Source: a bacterium
Lineage (GTDB): Bacteria; Auribacterota; UBA6266
Reading direction: 5' to 3'
DNA length: 64,000 bases
Assembly: GCA_023228325.1 (NCBI GenBank)
Contig: JALOBK010000001.1
Location: 1,403,549-1,467,548, forward strand
This document shows positions 35,488 to 44,634 of this stretch, in pieces. Made by a program: the position numbers and the translations under genes. Numbering within the stretch: the stretch's first letter is position 1; every line of letters starts with the position of its first letter. Under the pieces are notes generated by a model. That model did no database searches and was not told the DNA's origin. It worked only from the letters and a program-made list of their open reading frames with translations.

Positions 35488-36749
35488 TGAGTAAGACAGG
35501 AAAATTATTATTAGGCGTAGCCGCATCACCTAGAGCTAAGCTTGCGTCGGCTGAATACAGTAAGTTGCTGGATAGTATATCGGATTATCAGAAAATGTAT
35601 GAGGTGGTTTATGAATATGCCAATGAAAAAAGGATATCTAACACAGAAGGATTGGTCCTTGCGGGTCTTTTCGGCGCTAAAGCGTCGGATATCGGCGTTG
35701 AAGGAATAAACCTCAGGGATGTTTTTCAAACTGGAAAAATGTCGAAAGAAGAATTAGCAGAAAAACTAAATGTGTGCGATGGGATTATCATAGGGACACC
35801 TGTTTATTTCGGTGATCGGTCATCATGGTTTGATTTCTTTGTCAGATTTATCAAAGACAACGGAATCAATACCAGAGACAAAATATTTGGCGCGGTTTCA
35901 GTTGGCGCAAAAAGAAACGGGGGACAGGAAACCACACTTATATTCGGTCTTCTGGATGCGCTTAATATGGGGTTTAATGTTGTCGGCAACGGCCCGCCGA
36001 CCAGCCAGTTTGGAGGAACAGGATGGGCAGGAGATATCGGGAAAATACAGGATGATAATTTTGGATTGGATACTTCCATGGGGTTGGGAAAGAGAATAAA
36101 AAGATATATGGAGATAATTTCATCCGATCAGTCGCCTTCTAATGATCTGAAAATAGGCATCCTGCATTCAGGGTTTCCGGCCGGAGACAAGGAGCTTACA
36201 AATCTGGTTTTGATGATAGAGCAAAAAGGGGCAAAAGCTTCTGCCCTTAATATAGATAACCTTACAATAAAACCTTGCCTTGGATGCTCTATATGTCCGA
36301 AAGAACAGGGGATAGAATATGGATGTGTTATAAAAGATGATATGATCAAAATGAAAAATCTGGCGGTATCTGTAGACGGTCTGATATTCATGTTGCATAA
36401 AGGAAAAAATGAAATAGACCAGTATCAGTTATTTCTTGAAAGAACACGTTTTATACGGCGTGATAATTTTATTTTAAGCGATATCCCTTTCGGAGTCTAT
36501 TATTCGGAAAAAGATTCTGTGGGTGGCCAATATGCGACAAGAATGTTTACATCATTTCTCAGGCATAATATGTATATTGTCAGTCCTCTTGTGCAGAGCA
36601 TAAGCATTAAAAAGAATAAGATGCTTATCGGTAAACCCTCTTTGTTATGTGATAATATACTCAGAATTGCTTCGAAGTCAAAAACAGCCAGAAATATATC
36701 GAAGAAGAATTATATTTATGAAGATATCGGATACGGCAAGAAAAGATAA
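35487..36749 (+). CDS. Tandem flavodoxin-like (NADPH-FMN reductase) protein with Cys cluster
   Basis: The product is 420 residues; the ATG at 35487 is chosen because GAGGAG at 35473-35478 suits it better than the in-frame ATG at 35481. Two flavodoxin-like units are seen: residues about 5-210 with LLGVAASPR and GIIIGTPVYFGDRSSW, and about 215-370 with IGILHSGFPAGDKEL. The second has PCLGCSICPK followed by Cys after nine residues and then KDDMIKM, resembling iron-sulfur flavoproteins whose spacing is Cx2Cx2Cx4-7C. It ends the central cluster. Redox partner unknown. Confidence 0.75.
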   Translation: MSKTGKLLLGVAASPRAKLASAEYSKLLDSISDYQKMYEVVYEYANEKRISNTEGLVLAGLFGAKASDIGVEGINLRDVFQTGKMSKEELAEKLNVCDGIIIGTPVYFGDRSSWFDFFVRFIKDNGINTRDKIFGAVSVGAKRNGGQETTLIFGLLDALNMGFNVVGNGPPTSQFGGTGWAGDIGKIQDDNFGLDTSMGLGKRIKRYMEIISSDQSPSNDLKIGILHSGFPAGDKELTNLVLMIEQKGAKASALNIDNLTIKPCLGCSICPKEQGIEYGCVIKDDMIKMKNLAVSVDGLIFMLHKGKNEIDQYQLFLERTRFIRRDNFILSDIPFGVYYSEKDSVGGQYATRMFTSFLRHNMYIVSPLVQSISIKKNKMLIGKPSLLCDNILRIASKSKTARNISKKNYIYEDIGYGKKR

Positions 36750-36907
36750 AGATTTAAAGCTGCGGTTTTTGTGCTGGCAGGATATGTCAAAAAAAAGCAA
36801 TACTTAACCATAGTGTCGTGTGTTCATTCAGCACCTGTATTTCGGAGATTGTTGCCGCTGTCGGTTTAATGGTTTAAGTATGTCCGGAAGAGTTGATCGG
36901 ATTTTTT

Positions 36908-38401
36908 ATGAGCCAGAAAAAGAAAACTATTATATCGAATATATTTCAATACGCGTCCGCGCAGTATTTTTCCCAATTCGTCGGGTTTTTTACGGCGGTT
37001 TTTCTCAGACGGTTTCTGGGCCCCGTTTACATGGGTGTATGGAGCATGCTGAAGGTAATAATAGGATACGCTTCGTATGTAAATCTGGGAACTACTTCGA
37101 CAGTGCCTTATAAGCTGCCTATTTTAAAAGGACAGGGTAAATCCGAAGAAATAAAAACTCTTACAAATGTTGTTTTCAATTTTGTCACCATCACGACGTT
37201 TTTGTGTTCGATAGGTGTTGTAATATACGCTCTGGTCTTCGGGAGGAATTTATCGCGGGAGATTTTTATCGGGCTGATAGCTTTATCAGTTATCCTGATA
37301 TCACAGAGGTTCTATACGTATTATATGATACTTTTAAGGGCCCACAGAAATTTCGGTGTCTTAAGTAAATCCATTGTTTTTGACGCGATTGCGAACCTCA
37401 GCCTGATATTGCTGGTGGTCAGCAGGTTCAGGCTATACGGTTTTTATGCGATAGCCATAATTATGCCCATCCTGAACGTGCTGTTTATAAGAAGATATGT
37501 AACCTATGCCCTAAAATTCTCTTTCGATTTAAGAGGGCTTGCAGATTATATTAAATATGGGTTCCCTCTTTTCATCAACGGCATTTTATATCAGATTCTG
37601 CACAGCATAGACAGGATTATGATTGCCGCTATGCTTGGATTGGAGCAACTGGGTTTCTATTCCATAGCGCTGATGACGGAAAGTTACGGCACAGGCATAG
37701 CTAAAAATTTCATCATAGTCATACAGCCGCATTTCCTGGAAGATTTCGGCGCAAATGGCATGGAAAAATCTTCCGGGCATGTTATTTTTTATTCCCAGGT
37801 CACGGCCTATTTTATGGCTATATTGCTGTCATTATTTTTTATTTGCGCGCCTATATTCATACAGTATGCCCTTCCCGCTTTTATCCCGGGAATCGGCGCG
37901 TTAAAGATTTTTCTTTTATCCATATTCTTTTTGACTATTTCCCCTTATTCAAGCAATTTTCTGGTGGCTCTCGAAAAACAGGCGAAACTTATACCGATAA
38001 CCGTTTTATCGATATTGCTGAACGTTGCGCTTAATTACATACTGATTAAAAAGGGTTACGGGATAAACGGAGCCGCTTTCGCCACCGCCATATCGGCGTT
38101 TATAGCTTTTTGCGTGATTTCAATATACGCGCTTAAGCATTGCGAGAGCAACTCAAGTATCATAAAGTTCTTCATCAAAATATTATTCCCACTGTTTTAC
38201 TGTTGTTTATGCCTGGTTGCCATAGAATATCTGATAAAGCTGCAGAATTTCTTTTTGGAAACTGTCCTGAAAGCGGCTGTGTTCATTTTGTTTGCGCTGC
38301 CCTTGCTCCTGTATATAAATAAAACAACCGGTGTAATCAGGATTTTATGGGACATCCTGCGGGATAAGATAAAGCAGGCAAAGAAGCCGGACCGGAAATA
38401 G
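36908..38401 (+). CDS. MOP-superfamily flippase (Wzx-like)
   Basis: The product is 497 residues from the ATG at 36908; a TTG five codons upstream (36893) is also in frame. About twelve to fourteen hydrophobic segments are visible. FGFFTAVFLRRFLGPVYMG-like sequence at the N-terminus and YGFPLFINGILYQILHSIDRIMIAAMLG in the middle are typical of polysaccharide-export MOP proteins. It would flip polyprenyl-diphosphate-linked glycans across the inner membrane. The 158-base gap upstream shows no clear promoter. It begins the second glycan section after the nonulosonate genes. Confidence 0.88.
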   Translation: MSQKKKTIISNIFQYASAQYFSQFVGFFTAVFLRRFLGPVYMGVWSMLKVIIGYASYVNLGTTSTVPYKLPILKGQGKSEEIKTLTNVVFNFVTITTFLCSIGVVIYALVFGRNLSREIFIGLIALSVILISQRFYTYYMILLRAHRNFGVLSKSIVFDAIANLSLILLVVSRFRLYGFYAIAIIMPILNVLFIRRYVTYALKFSFDLRGLADYIKYGFPLFINGILYQILHSIDRIMIAAMLGLEQLGFYSIALMTESYGTGIAKNFIIVIQPHFLEDFGANGMEKSSGHVIFYSQVTAYFMAILLSLFFICAPIFIQYALPAFIPGIGALKIFLLSIFFLTISPYSSNFLVALEKQAKLIPITVLSILLNVALNYILIKKGYGINGAAFATAISAFIAFCVISIYALKHCESNSSIIKFFIKILFPLFYCCLCLVAIEYLIKLQNFFLETVLKAAVFILFALPLLLYINKTTGVIRILWDILRDKIKQAKKPDRK

Positions 38402-38504
38402 AAAATATATGATATATATGCCGTTTTTTGTTAAGATTAACAAAGATTTTGATGTGTTAAAAACCCTGAAAAGTAAATTAACTGTCAGAAAAGGGGAATA
38501 ACGG

Positions 38505-39233
38505 TTGAAAGTCTCGGTAATCATACCGGCGTATAATGAGGGAAATTCAGTTAAATCCGCCATAAGGGTAATAGATGAATTTCTCAAGGCGGGAACCGAA
38601 GACTATGAGATTATAGTTGTGGATGACGGCAGTAAAGATAAGTCTGCGCAGGCAATCCAGCAATTGGCAAACGAGAACAATAAAATCATTTTGCTTAAAA
38701 ACGGGGCAAACAGGGGTAAGGGGTATTCCGTAAAAAGAGGGATGCTGCAGGCGACGGGTGATATAAGGCTTTTTGCCGATGCGGATATGTCGACCCCGAT
38801 AGAGACGCTGGCCGATATGATTGAATTTATAAATAAGGGCTATGATATTGTTATAGGATCGAGAAGAACTCAGGGGGCTGTTATTGAAATAAGGCAGAAT
38901 TTTTTGCGCGAGAACATGGGCAGGGTGTTCAATCTGCTTGTCAGGCTTATAGTTTTGCGCGGTTTTAAAGATACTCAATGCGGGTTTAAGCTTTTTACGA
39001 AAAAAGCCGCAGAAAATATATTTAAACTTCAGAAATTCGACAATTTTGTCTTCGATGTGGAGATATTATATATAGCGAAAAAGCTGGGTTTTAAAATCAT
39101 TGAAGCTCCTGTAAAATGGTATAATTCCACCGATTCGAAGGTCAGGCCTTTCAGGGATTCCGCGTCAATGTTCCTTAATCTTTTCAAAATAAGGTTTTTC
39201 CATAGGAAACTCAGGAAGATGACTGATGCCTGA
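38505..39233 (+). CDS. GT2 glycosyltransferase, polyprenyl-phosphate glucose synthase-like
   Basis: The product is 242 residues from a TTG at 38505, with AGGGGA just upstream. Motifs: VIIPAYNEGNSVK, IIVVDDGSKDKSA, the DxD segment RLFADADMSTPIETL, VIGSRRTQGA and DTQCGFKLFTK. The ALG5-like signature (FADADMSTPIE, DTQCGFK) points to sugar transfer onto polyprenyl phosphate. No transmembrane tail. It is followed with an 8-base overlap by a GT-C gene that would use the lipid-linked sugar. Confidence 0.87.
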   Translation: MKVSVIIPAYNEGNSVKSAIRVIDEFLKAGTEDYEIIVVDDGSKDKSAQAIQQLANENNKIILLKNGANRGKGYSVKRGMLQATGDIRLFADADMSTPIETLADMIEFINKGYDIVIGSRRTQGAVIEIRQNFLRENMGRVFNLLVRLIVLRGFKDTQCGFKLFTKKAAENIFKLQKFDNFVFDVEILYIAKKLGFKIIEAPVKWYNSTDSKVRPFRDSASMFLNLFKIRFFHRKLRKMTDA

Positions 39234-40983
39234 AAGAAAAGTCATATTCCTCTTTGTTATGGCCCTTGCCGTTATGCTGAGAGTTTCGGGACTTGAATTC
39301 GGGCTTCCCGATATTTTACATGCGGATGAGCCTATAGTTGTCAATAAAGCGATGGCCTTCGGGACAGGGGATTTTAACCCTCACTGGTTCCTGATCCCTC
39401 CTTTGACATCATATATACTTTTTATTTTATACGGTCTGTTCTTTTTAATAGGGCATATATCAGGATTTTTCCCCTCCTCGGAAAATTTTGTGTCGTTATA
39501 CCTGGCGGACCCGACATATTTTTATTTAATAGGGAGGTTTTTTCTCGGGGTGGTTCCTTCTTTAATCTCTGTCATAATGACATATAAAATCGCAAAAGAA
39601 GTGTCCGGAAATGAAGATATATCGATAGCATCCGCCTTTTTCCTGTCGGTAAATTTCCTGTTTGTCAGGGATTCTCACTATATATATGCGGATATGCCCA
39701 GGATTGCATCAATGTTATGCGCCTTATTCTACTATGTAAGAATATCAAAGTGGGATAAAACGAAAGATTATATATCGGCTGCCTTTTTTACGGGGCTTGC
39801 GATAGCTTTTAAATATAACTCAGCCCTTTTAATATTTCCTTTTCTTGCCGCTTTTTTTATAGGCCGGAATGCGGAACAAGCTCCCTCGCGGGAAATTAAA
39901 AAACTTTTTTTGTCCATTTTTATAATGTCTGCCGTATATATTCTGTTTAACCCTTTTTCCCTGCTGGATTTTAAAACTTTTATAAATGATTTCAGAAATC
40001 AGTCATCGCAGATGTCAGCGGCGGGGATTACGCATCATATTTATTATTCGCTTCTCAACGGAATGTCGATTGCGCTCCTTACATGTTCCGTGCTTGGGGT
40101 GATAAAAGAACTGAATCTGAAGAACAGAACAGCGCTGGTTCTGATAGCATTTATAGCTGCCGAATACGCCGGGCTGGTTTTTTTCAGCCAGCCCCATGCC
40201 AGGTATGTCCTTCCTCTGATACCGGCGCTTTGTTATTTTGCGGCATCGTTTATTTACGACCTTTCCCGCATCCTGTCGAGGGGTAGCAGAAGAACGGCAT
40301 GGTTCGTTGTAATTTGTCTGGTCATGTCTTTTTCGACATTTATAAAAGCCTGTTATTCCGACTATTTGTTCTCGGCCGGCGATACGCGTATGGATGCGAG
40401 AAAGTGGATAGAAAAAAATATACGCGCAGGGGAAAAAATAGCGCTTGACCATACCTTTTTCGGACCCAGGCTCCTGCCTGATGAAAGCCAGATAAGGCAG
40501 AAAATAGACCTGGCGGAGCAGGAGAAAATACCGGAGCCTAAATTCCTTAAATTGCGGAAGATGTTGGAAATGGCCGAAAAAAACAGGGGTTATAAGCTGT
40601 ATTTTTTAAAAGACTCCCCGTCCGATAAAGGGGAGTTTTTGTTCTCCATGCCCCAGATACCTTTCAGTTATGATTATCTGCTTGATAATAATATCAGGTT
40701 TATTATTATCAGCAGGGTGAATCAGGATTATAAACACGCTGATTTTATCAGGAAAATAGAAGAAAGCGCTGACCTTGTAGCTGAATTCAATCCGTATAAG
40801 GATAACGGCAAAAAATATTCATCGAACAGGTATGCCCTTACGGGAGGCCCGTTCCTTGACAATGAGGTTTATTTAAGAAGTAAAACGGGATATACTATTC
40901 AGATATATGAAATTGGCTCTGACAGAAAGTCAGGTAATATTTCGAGACGGATAAAACGCAAAAACATGAAGAGGTGGGAATGA
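39226..40983 (+). CDS. GT-C membrane glycosyltransferase (GT39 type)
   Basis: The product is 585 residues. TM1 is followed by DILHADEPIVVNKA, whose DE pair is the catalytic/metal-binding site of GT39-type enzymes. About ten more hydrophobic segments follow, then a soluble C-terminal domain from about residue 390. HWFLIPPLTSYILF resembles the HPPL loop. It overlaps the upstream lipid-sugar synthase by 8 bases and the downstream GT2 by 4. The target (lipid A, protein or glycan) is not evident. Confidence 0.82.
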   Translation: MPERKVIFLFVMALAVMLRVSGLEFGLPDILHADEPIVVNKAMAFGTGDFNPHWFLIPPLTSYILFILYGLFFLIGHISGFFPSSENFVSLYLADPTYFYLIGRFFLGVVPSLISVIMTYKIAKEVSGNEDISIASAFFLSVNFLFVRDSHYIYADMPRIASMLCALFYYVRISKWDKTKDYISAAFFTGLAIAFKYNSALLIFPFLAAFFIGRNAEQAPSREIKKLFLSIFIMSAVYILFNPFSLLDFKTFINDFRNQSSQMSAAGITHHIYYSLLNGMSIALLTCSVLGVIKELNLKNRTALVLIAFIAAEYAGLVFFSQPHARYVLPLIPALCYFAASFIYDLSRILSRGSRRTAWFVVICLVMSFSTFIKACYSDYLFSAGDTRMDARKWIEKNIRAGEKIALDHTFFGPRLLPDESQIRQKIDLAEQEKIPEPKFLKLRKMLEMAEKNRGYKLYFLKDSPSDKGEFLFSMPQIPFSYDYLLDNNIRFIIISRVNQDYKHADFIRKIEESADLVAEFNPYKDNGKKYSSNRYALTGGPFLDNEVYLRSKTGYTIQIYEIGSDRKSGNISRRIKRKNMKRWE

Positions 40984-41840
40984 AGGATAGGATAACGATA
41001 CTGATTCCGGTTTATAATGAGAAGGAAGCTTTGCCCAAGGTTATGGACGATTTAAAGGATATGATGAAAAAATCGGGCTGCGAAGGGGATATTCTGGTTG
41101 TTGACGACGGTTCCACCGATGGTTCAGATGTAATAGCCGAATCAAAAGGCGCCAAAGTCATAAGGCACGGTCGGAACCTCGGCAACGGCGCGGCAAGAAC
41201 AACAGGGGTCAAAGCATCTGAAAACGAATTGATAGTTATGATAGACGGCGATTGCACATATCCCGCGGAGGCGGTCCCCGGTATGATTGAAATGATGAAA
41301 CAGAACGATATGGTTATAGGCGCGAGAAAAGCCGAAAAAGGGACTTTAAAAATATTGAGGATGCCCGCGAAAATGTTCATAAAAAAACTTGCGGAATATC
41401 TGGTGAGCGATAAAATACCGGACCTTAATTCCGGTTTGAGGGTGTTGAAGAAATCCCATGCGTTGAAATATCTGAAATATCTGCCTACCACTCATTCGTG
41501 GGTAAGCACTATAACTCTGGTGCTTCTTTCGAAAGGATACAGGGTTGGGTATTTCCCCATAGATTATTATCCGAGAGTAGGACGCTCAACGTTTCATCCG
41601 CTGAAAGATTCTTATAATTACCTGTCTCTTGTCATAAGGACTATTATGTATTTTAACCCTCTCCGTTTTTTCCTTCCGATATCTATTTTTATTTTTCTCG
41701 CGGGGCTGGTCAAATCGGCGGCCGATTTCATATATACACATAGCGTTCAGGAATCGGATATCATTATTTTTTCTACGGCCGTCATAGTATTTGCCATAGG
41801 GCTGCTTGCCGACCTTATAGTGATGATGCATAAGGAGTGA
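40980..41840 (+). CDS. GT2 glycosyltransferase with C-terminal membrane helices
   Basis: The product is 286 residues from the ATG at 40980, which overlaps the previous stop (ATGA) and follows GAGGTGG. A GTG two codons earlier is in frame. Motifs: ILIPVYNEKEALPK, ILVVDDGSTDGSD, VMIDGDCTYPAEAVP and DLNSGLRVLKK. Two hydrophobic segments (about residues 218-240 and 255-280) form a membrane anchor, as in ArnC/GtrB-type polyprenyl-phosphate sugar synthases. The 7-bp repeat array begins 7 bases after its stop. Confidence 0.87.
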   Translation: MKDRITILIPVYNEKEALPKVMDDLKDMMKKSGCEGDILVVDDGSTDGSDVIAESKGAKVIRHGRNLGNGAARTTGVKASENELIVMIDGDCTYPAEAVPGMIEMMKQNDMVIGARKAEKGTLKILRMPAKMFIKKLAEYLVSDKIPDLNSGLRVLKKSHALKYLKYLPTTHSWVSTITLVLLSKGYRVGYFPIDYYPRVGRSTFHPLKDSYNYLSLVIRTIMYFNPLRFFLPISIFIFLAGLVKSAADFIYTHSVQESDIIIFSTAVIVFAIGLLADLIVMMHKE

Positions 41841-41846
41841 ACGAGA

Positions 41847-41923
41847 GACGAAAGCCGAGAAACGAAGGACGTGGGACGAAAGACGTAAGACGAAAGACGA
41901 AAGACGAAAGACGAAAGACGTGA
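41847..41923. repeat. Tandem array of eleven 7-bp units
   Basis: Eleven consecutive heptamers, consensus GACGAAA; six are exact, and the rest differ mostly at the 5th-7th positions (GACGTAA, GACGTGG, GACGTGA) or are more diverged (GCCGAGA, AACGAAG). The array fills almost the whole gap between two genes and ends 5 bases before the downstream ATG, so it lies where a ribosome-binding site would be. Any of the six frames gives a 7-residue periodic peptide, which explains a spurious minus-strand ORF there. Confidence 0.95.
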
Positions 41924-41928
41924 GAAGC

Positions 41929-43521
41929 ATGGAGAATAGAGACCTTTATCTGAAAATTGCGATGAAGCAGATTCCCAGGATTCTTACCCTGGCGGACAGG
42001 GATGTCACAAGTCCGACTTACGGATGTTTTGACCGGGAATACTGGCATTACGGAACGGCGGATTTTCCGTGCGGAATGAGCCAGGAGTTTGTTCTTCCCC
42101 TTGCATTGGTGTATAAGCATGAATTCAAAGGGAATCCCTGCTATAAACAGGAGACAATTAAAGACCTTGTTGTTGCCGGCATAAAATTTGCGGAGAAGAG
42201 CGCCCACCGCGATGGGTCCTGCGATGATTATTTCCCTTTTGAAAGGGCTTATGGGGCGACTGCATTTTCACTTTACGCCTTTGCGGAATCATGCCGACTG
42301 CTTGGTATCAATGACGCGGAAATAATAGAATTTCTGGAGAAAAGAGGTAAATGGATTTCATCCCGTTTGGAGTCGGGAAAGCTCACGAACCACCACGCGA
42401 TAGCCGCTTTAGCGCTTCTCCTTCTGTGGCAGTTGACGGCGAAAGAAAATTACAGGGATGCCGCCTTCGATAAGATAAAATTATGTCTTTCCTGGCAATC
42501 GGGTGAAGGATGGTTTCCGGAATACGAAGGCTGCGACCCGGGATATCTTACAATGACGATTGACTTTCTCGCCCGGGCGTATTCAATTACAAAGGACGCC
42601 GCGCTCCTTGCATCACTCCGGAAAGCGCTGGATTTTCTCTACTGTTTTGTCTATCCCGACGGCACATGCGGCGGAGAATTGGGCAGCAGGGATACGTATA
42701 TTTTCATGCCTCACGGCCTTGAGCTGTTGGCAAAAGAATGTCCCGGCGCGGTTGAAATAAAAACGAGGTATCTGAAAGCCATTGAAAACGGCCTGACGGC
42801 TAATTATGAAGACAATAGGATATTCGGGCATATGACGTACAGCCATCTTCTTGCCTGGGTCGATTATTGTGATTTAAATCACCCGGCCGGATACGATCAG
42901 CCGCGAAAGCAGTTTCCCGAGGCGGGACTGTGCGTTGAGAAAAAAGGCAGGTATTTTTTCGCCGTTGCCGCGCGAAAAGGAGGGGTTTTTAAGATTTTTA
43001 AAAACGGCAAATTAATACACAGCGATTCGGGTTTCCTGTGCGAGTTTTCGGACGGGAAAATCGGTGTTTCGAACCGAATCGGGATAAATACCCGTTCGGG
43101 AGAGGATCCATACCGCATAAAAGGGAATTTTTATTATTATAAGCGCAAACTCATGTCTCCTGCGAAACAGGTTCTTTTTCGCATGGCGCTGATGATTCTC
43201 GGACCCATGCCGCGCGCAAGTGCCGTGTTCCGCAAAATTCTGCAGAAAGTGCTTATTACGGGGAAAAGAAAAGCCCCTGTATCTTTTGAAAGAAGTTTTT
43301 TCTTTACCGAAGGCGGCCTGGTTGTTAAGGATTTGGTGTTTTTGACAGGCGGCAAAAACGTCAGTAAGCTTTATTTTACGACGGATAAAGTTTCAATTTA
43401 TATAGCGATGGCCGAATGTTTCAATCAGAATATGCTGTTAAAGTGGCGCCAATCTGCCGCGGATGATATAAGAGATTTGAACACGGCGCGCAAGCTGGAA
43501 ATAACAAGGCGTTTCGAATGA
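41929..43521 (+). CDS. Uncharacterised (alpha/alpha)-toroid protein, possible glycan lyase/hydrolase
   Basis: The product is 530 residues from the ATG at 41929; an in-frame GTG at 41920 lies within the last 7-bp repeat. Residues 1-330 are helix-rich with repeated features such as FAEKSAHRDGSCDDYFPFERAYGA, LTNHHAIAALALLLLW and WFPEYEGCDPGYLTMTI, resembling the toroid of heparinase II/III-like or glucuronyl hydrolase enzymes. Residues about 335-530 look beta-rich. No signal peptide is seen. The family cannot be fixed by eye. It overlaps the next gene by 4 bases. Confidence 0.6.
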   Translation: MENRDLYLKIAMKQIPRILTLADRDVTSPTYGCFDREYWHYGTADFPCGMSQEFVLPLALVYKHEFKGNPCYKQETIKDLVVAGIKFAEKSAHRDGSCDDYFPFERAYGATAFSLYAFAESCRLLGINDAEIIEFLEKRGKWISSRLESGKLTNHHAIAALALLLLWQLTAKENYRDAAFDKIKLCLSWQSGEGWFPEYEGCDPGYLTMTIDFLARAYSITKDAALLASLRKALDFLYCFVYPDGTCGGELGSRDTYIFMPHGLELLAKECPGAVEIKTRYLKAIENGLTANYEDNRIFGHMTYSHLLAWVDYCDLNHPAGYDQPRKQFPEAGLCVEKKGRYFFAVAARKGGVFKIFKNGKLIHSDSGFLCEFSDGKIGVSNRIGINTRSGEDPYRIKGNFYYYKRKLMSPAKQVLFRMALMILGPMPRASAVFRKILQKVLITGKRKAPVSFERSFFFTEGGLVVKDLVFLTGGKNVSKLYFTTDKVSIYIAMAECFNQNMLLKWRQSAADDIRDLNTARKLEITRRFE

Positions 43522-44462
43522 GCTGGAAAAAAATAAAGACGGCGGCGACACTTTTAATTGCGCTTTATATACTTTTTTCCATATATTCGGGAATAAACAT
43601 GTCCGCATTCGGAAAGATTTTCCGCAATATAAATTATCTGTGGTTTTGGACAGGCATGTCCATTTTTATCGTTTCCGCGTTCATTTCTTCCTTCAGATAT
43701 GTGATTATTCTTTCCGGGGCGGCTAAAATCCCGATTTTGTCGTCGTTAAAGCTGTATCTTGCGGGTAATTCGCTTAATATAGCTCTTCCTTCTAAAATGG
43801 GGGATTTGAGCAAGGCTGTTTTCTTAAAAAAAGAGGGTGTGGTGGGTTATTCGGAAGGATTCAGCAGTGTTATAGTCGAGAAAATATTTGATGTTTCCGC
43901 CCTGAGTTTTGTTATGGTGGCCGGATTGTCGTTTCTGCCGGTAAACGCGTTTTTTACCCGCGACATAAAGGTTCTGTTCTTATCTGTCGGTTCGGCTTTT
44001 TTGGCGGCGCCTTTGATTGTATATATGCTGGGAGCTTTTAAGGTCGGTGTGCTAAAGCGGACATTGCCTAAGATAGACGAATATTTTATCAAGTTCCATG
44101 ATTTTCTGGCCGGGCTTAAGAGAGAACCGCGGAAACTTGCCTCGGTTATCCTGTTATCAGTCCTGCTGTGGTTTTCCCATATCCTGCAGGTTTTCTGTTT
44201 TTTTAAATCTTTTGACTGTTCCGCCGGGGCAATGATTTCTTTTGCCCTGATACCGGCCGCCATATTCATAGGCCTTATCCCGATTGCTTTTGCCGGGATC
44301 GGGACAAGGGACAAGGCGCTGATAGTCCTTTTCGGGTGGTATGGATATCCGGACTATTTGATGGCGGCGCTGGGAGTGATGTGTACCGTGAGATATATTG
44401 TTCCCGCGGTTTTCGGGTTGCCGTTTCTGATAAAATATATGTCGAAAGACAAAGATAAATAA
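43518..44462 (+). CDS. UPF0104/flippase-like membrane protein (LPG synthase TM-domain family)
   Basis: The product is 314 residues with about seven to eight hydrophobic segments. The pattern YLAGNSLNIALPSKMGDLSKAVFLKK, then VIVEKIFDVSALSF, is diagnostic of the AglD/UPF0104 group (COG0392). IPIAFAGIGTRDKALIVLFGWYG near the C-terminus also fits. Members are thought to move or modify lipid-linked intermediates; some are fused to MprF catalytic domains. It follows the toroid gene with an ATGA overlap and ends the operon before a 172-base gap. Confidence 0.85.
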   Translation: MSWKKIKTAATLLIALYILFSIYSGINMSAFGKIFRNINYLWFWTGMSIFIVSAFISSFRYVIILSGAAKIPILSSLKLYLAGNSLNIALPSKMGDLSKAVFLKKEGVVGYSEGFSSVIVEKIFDVSALSFVMVAGLSFLPVNAFFTRDIKVLFLSVGSAFLAAPLIVYMLGAFKVGVLKRTLPKIDEYFIKFHDFLAGLKREPRKLASVILLSVLLWFSHILQVFCFFKSFDCSAGAMISFALIPAAIFIGLIPIAFAGIGTRDKALIVLFGWYGYPDYLMAALGVMCTVRYIVPAVFGLPFLIKYMSKDKDK

Positions 44463-44500
44463 AAATATTGTTTAAAAATAAAGCACAGAGAAAGAGAGTT

Positions 44501-44597
44501 ACCACCACAGATTATTCAGATAGACACAGCTAAGAAACAAAAAGATATAAAATTAATCGATAGTATTTATCTGTTATCATCTGTGTTATCTGTGGTT
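44501..44597. repeat. Imperfect inverted repeat with CACAGAT-like elements
   Basis: The left arm (44501-44529) carries ACCACAGATT and GACACAG; the right arm (44571-44597) carries CTGTGTTATCTGTGGTT. The arms are imperfectly complementary around about 40 bases of AT-rich sequence. It fills most of the 172-base gap between the UPF0104 gene and a GT2 gene. It may be a decayed dispersed repeat; no T-run supports a terminator. Confidence 0.55.
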
Positions 44598-44634
44598 AAA
44601 TATAGTGCAACTGTAATCTTAAATGGAGAAATAA

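Noticed and set aside
36820..37113. Short + strand ORF overlapping the flippase start
   Set aside because: It runs in another frame through the flippase gene and has no domain or ribosome-binding site.
41586..41930. Minus-strand ORF with a 7-residue periodic N-terminus (FVFRLSS-like)
   Set aside because: It is the translation of the 7-bp tandem array plus the antisense of a GT2 gene; no ribosome-binding site and the periodicity is explained by the repeat.
44463..44634. tRNA or small RNA gene in the gap
   Set aside because: No cloverleaf, T-loop motif or strong promoter/terminator pair was found; the sequence is better described as an imperfect inverted repeat.
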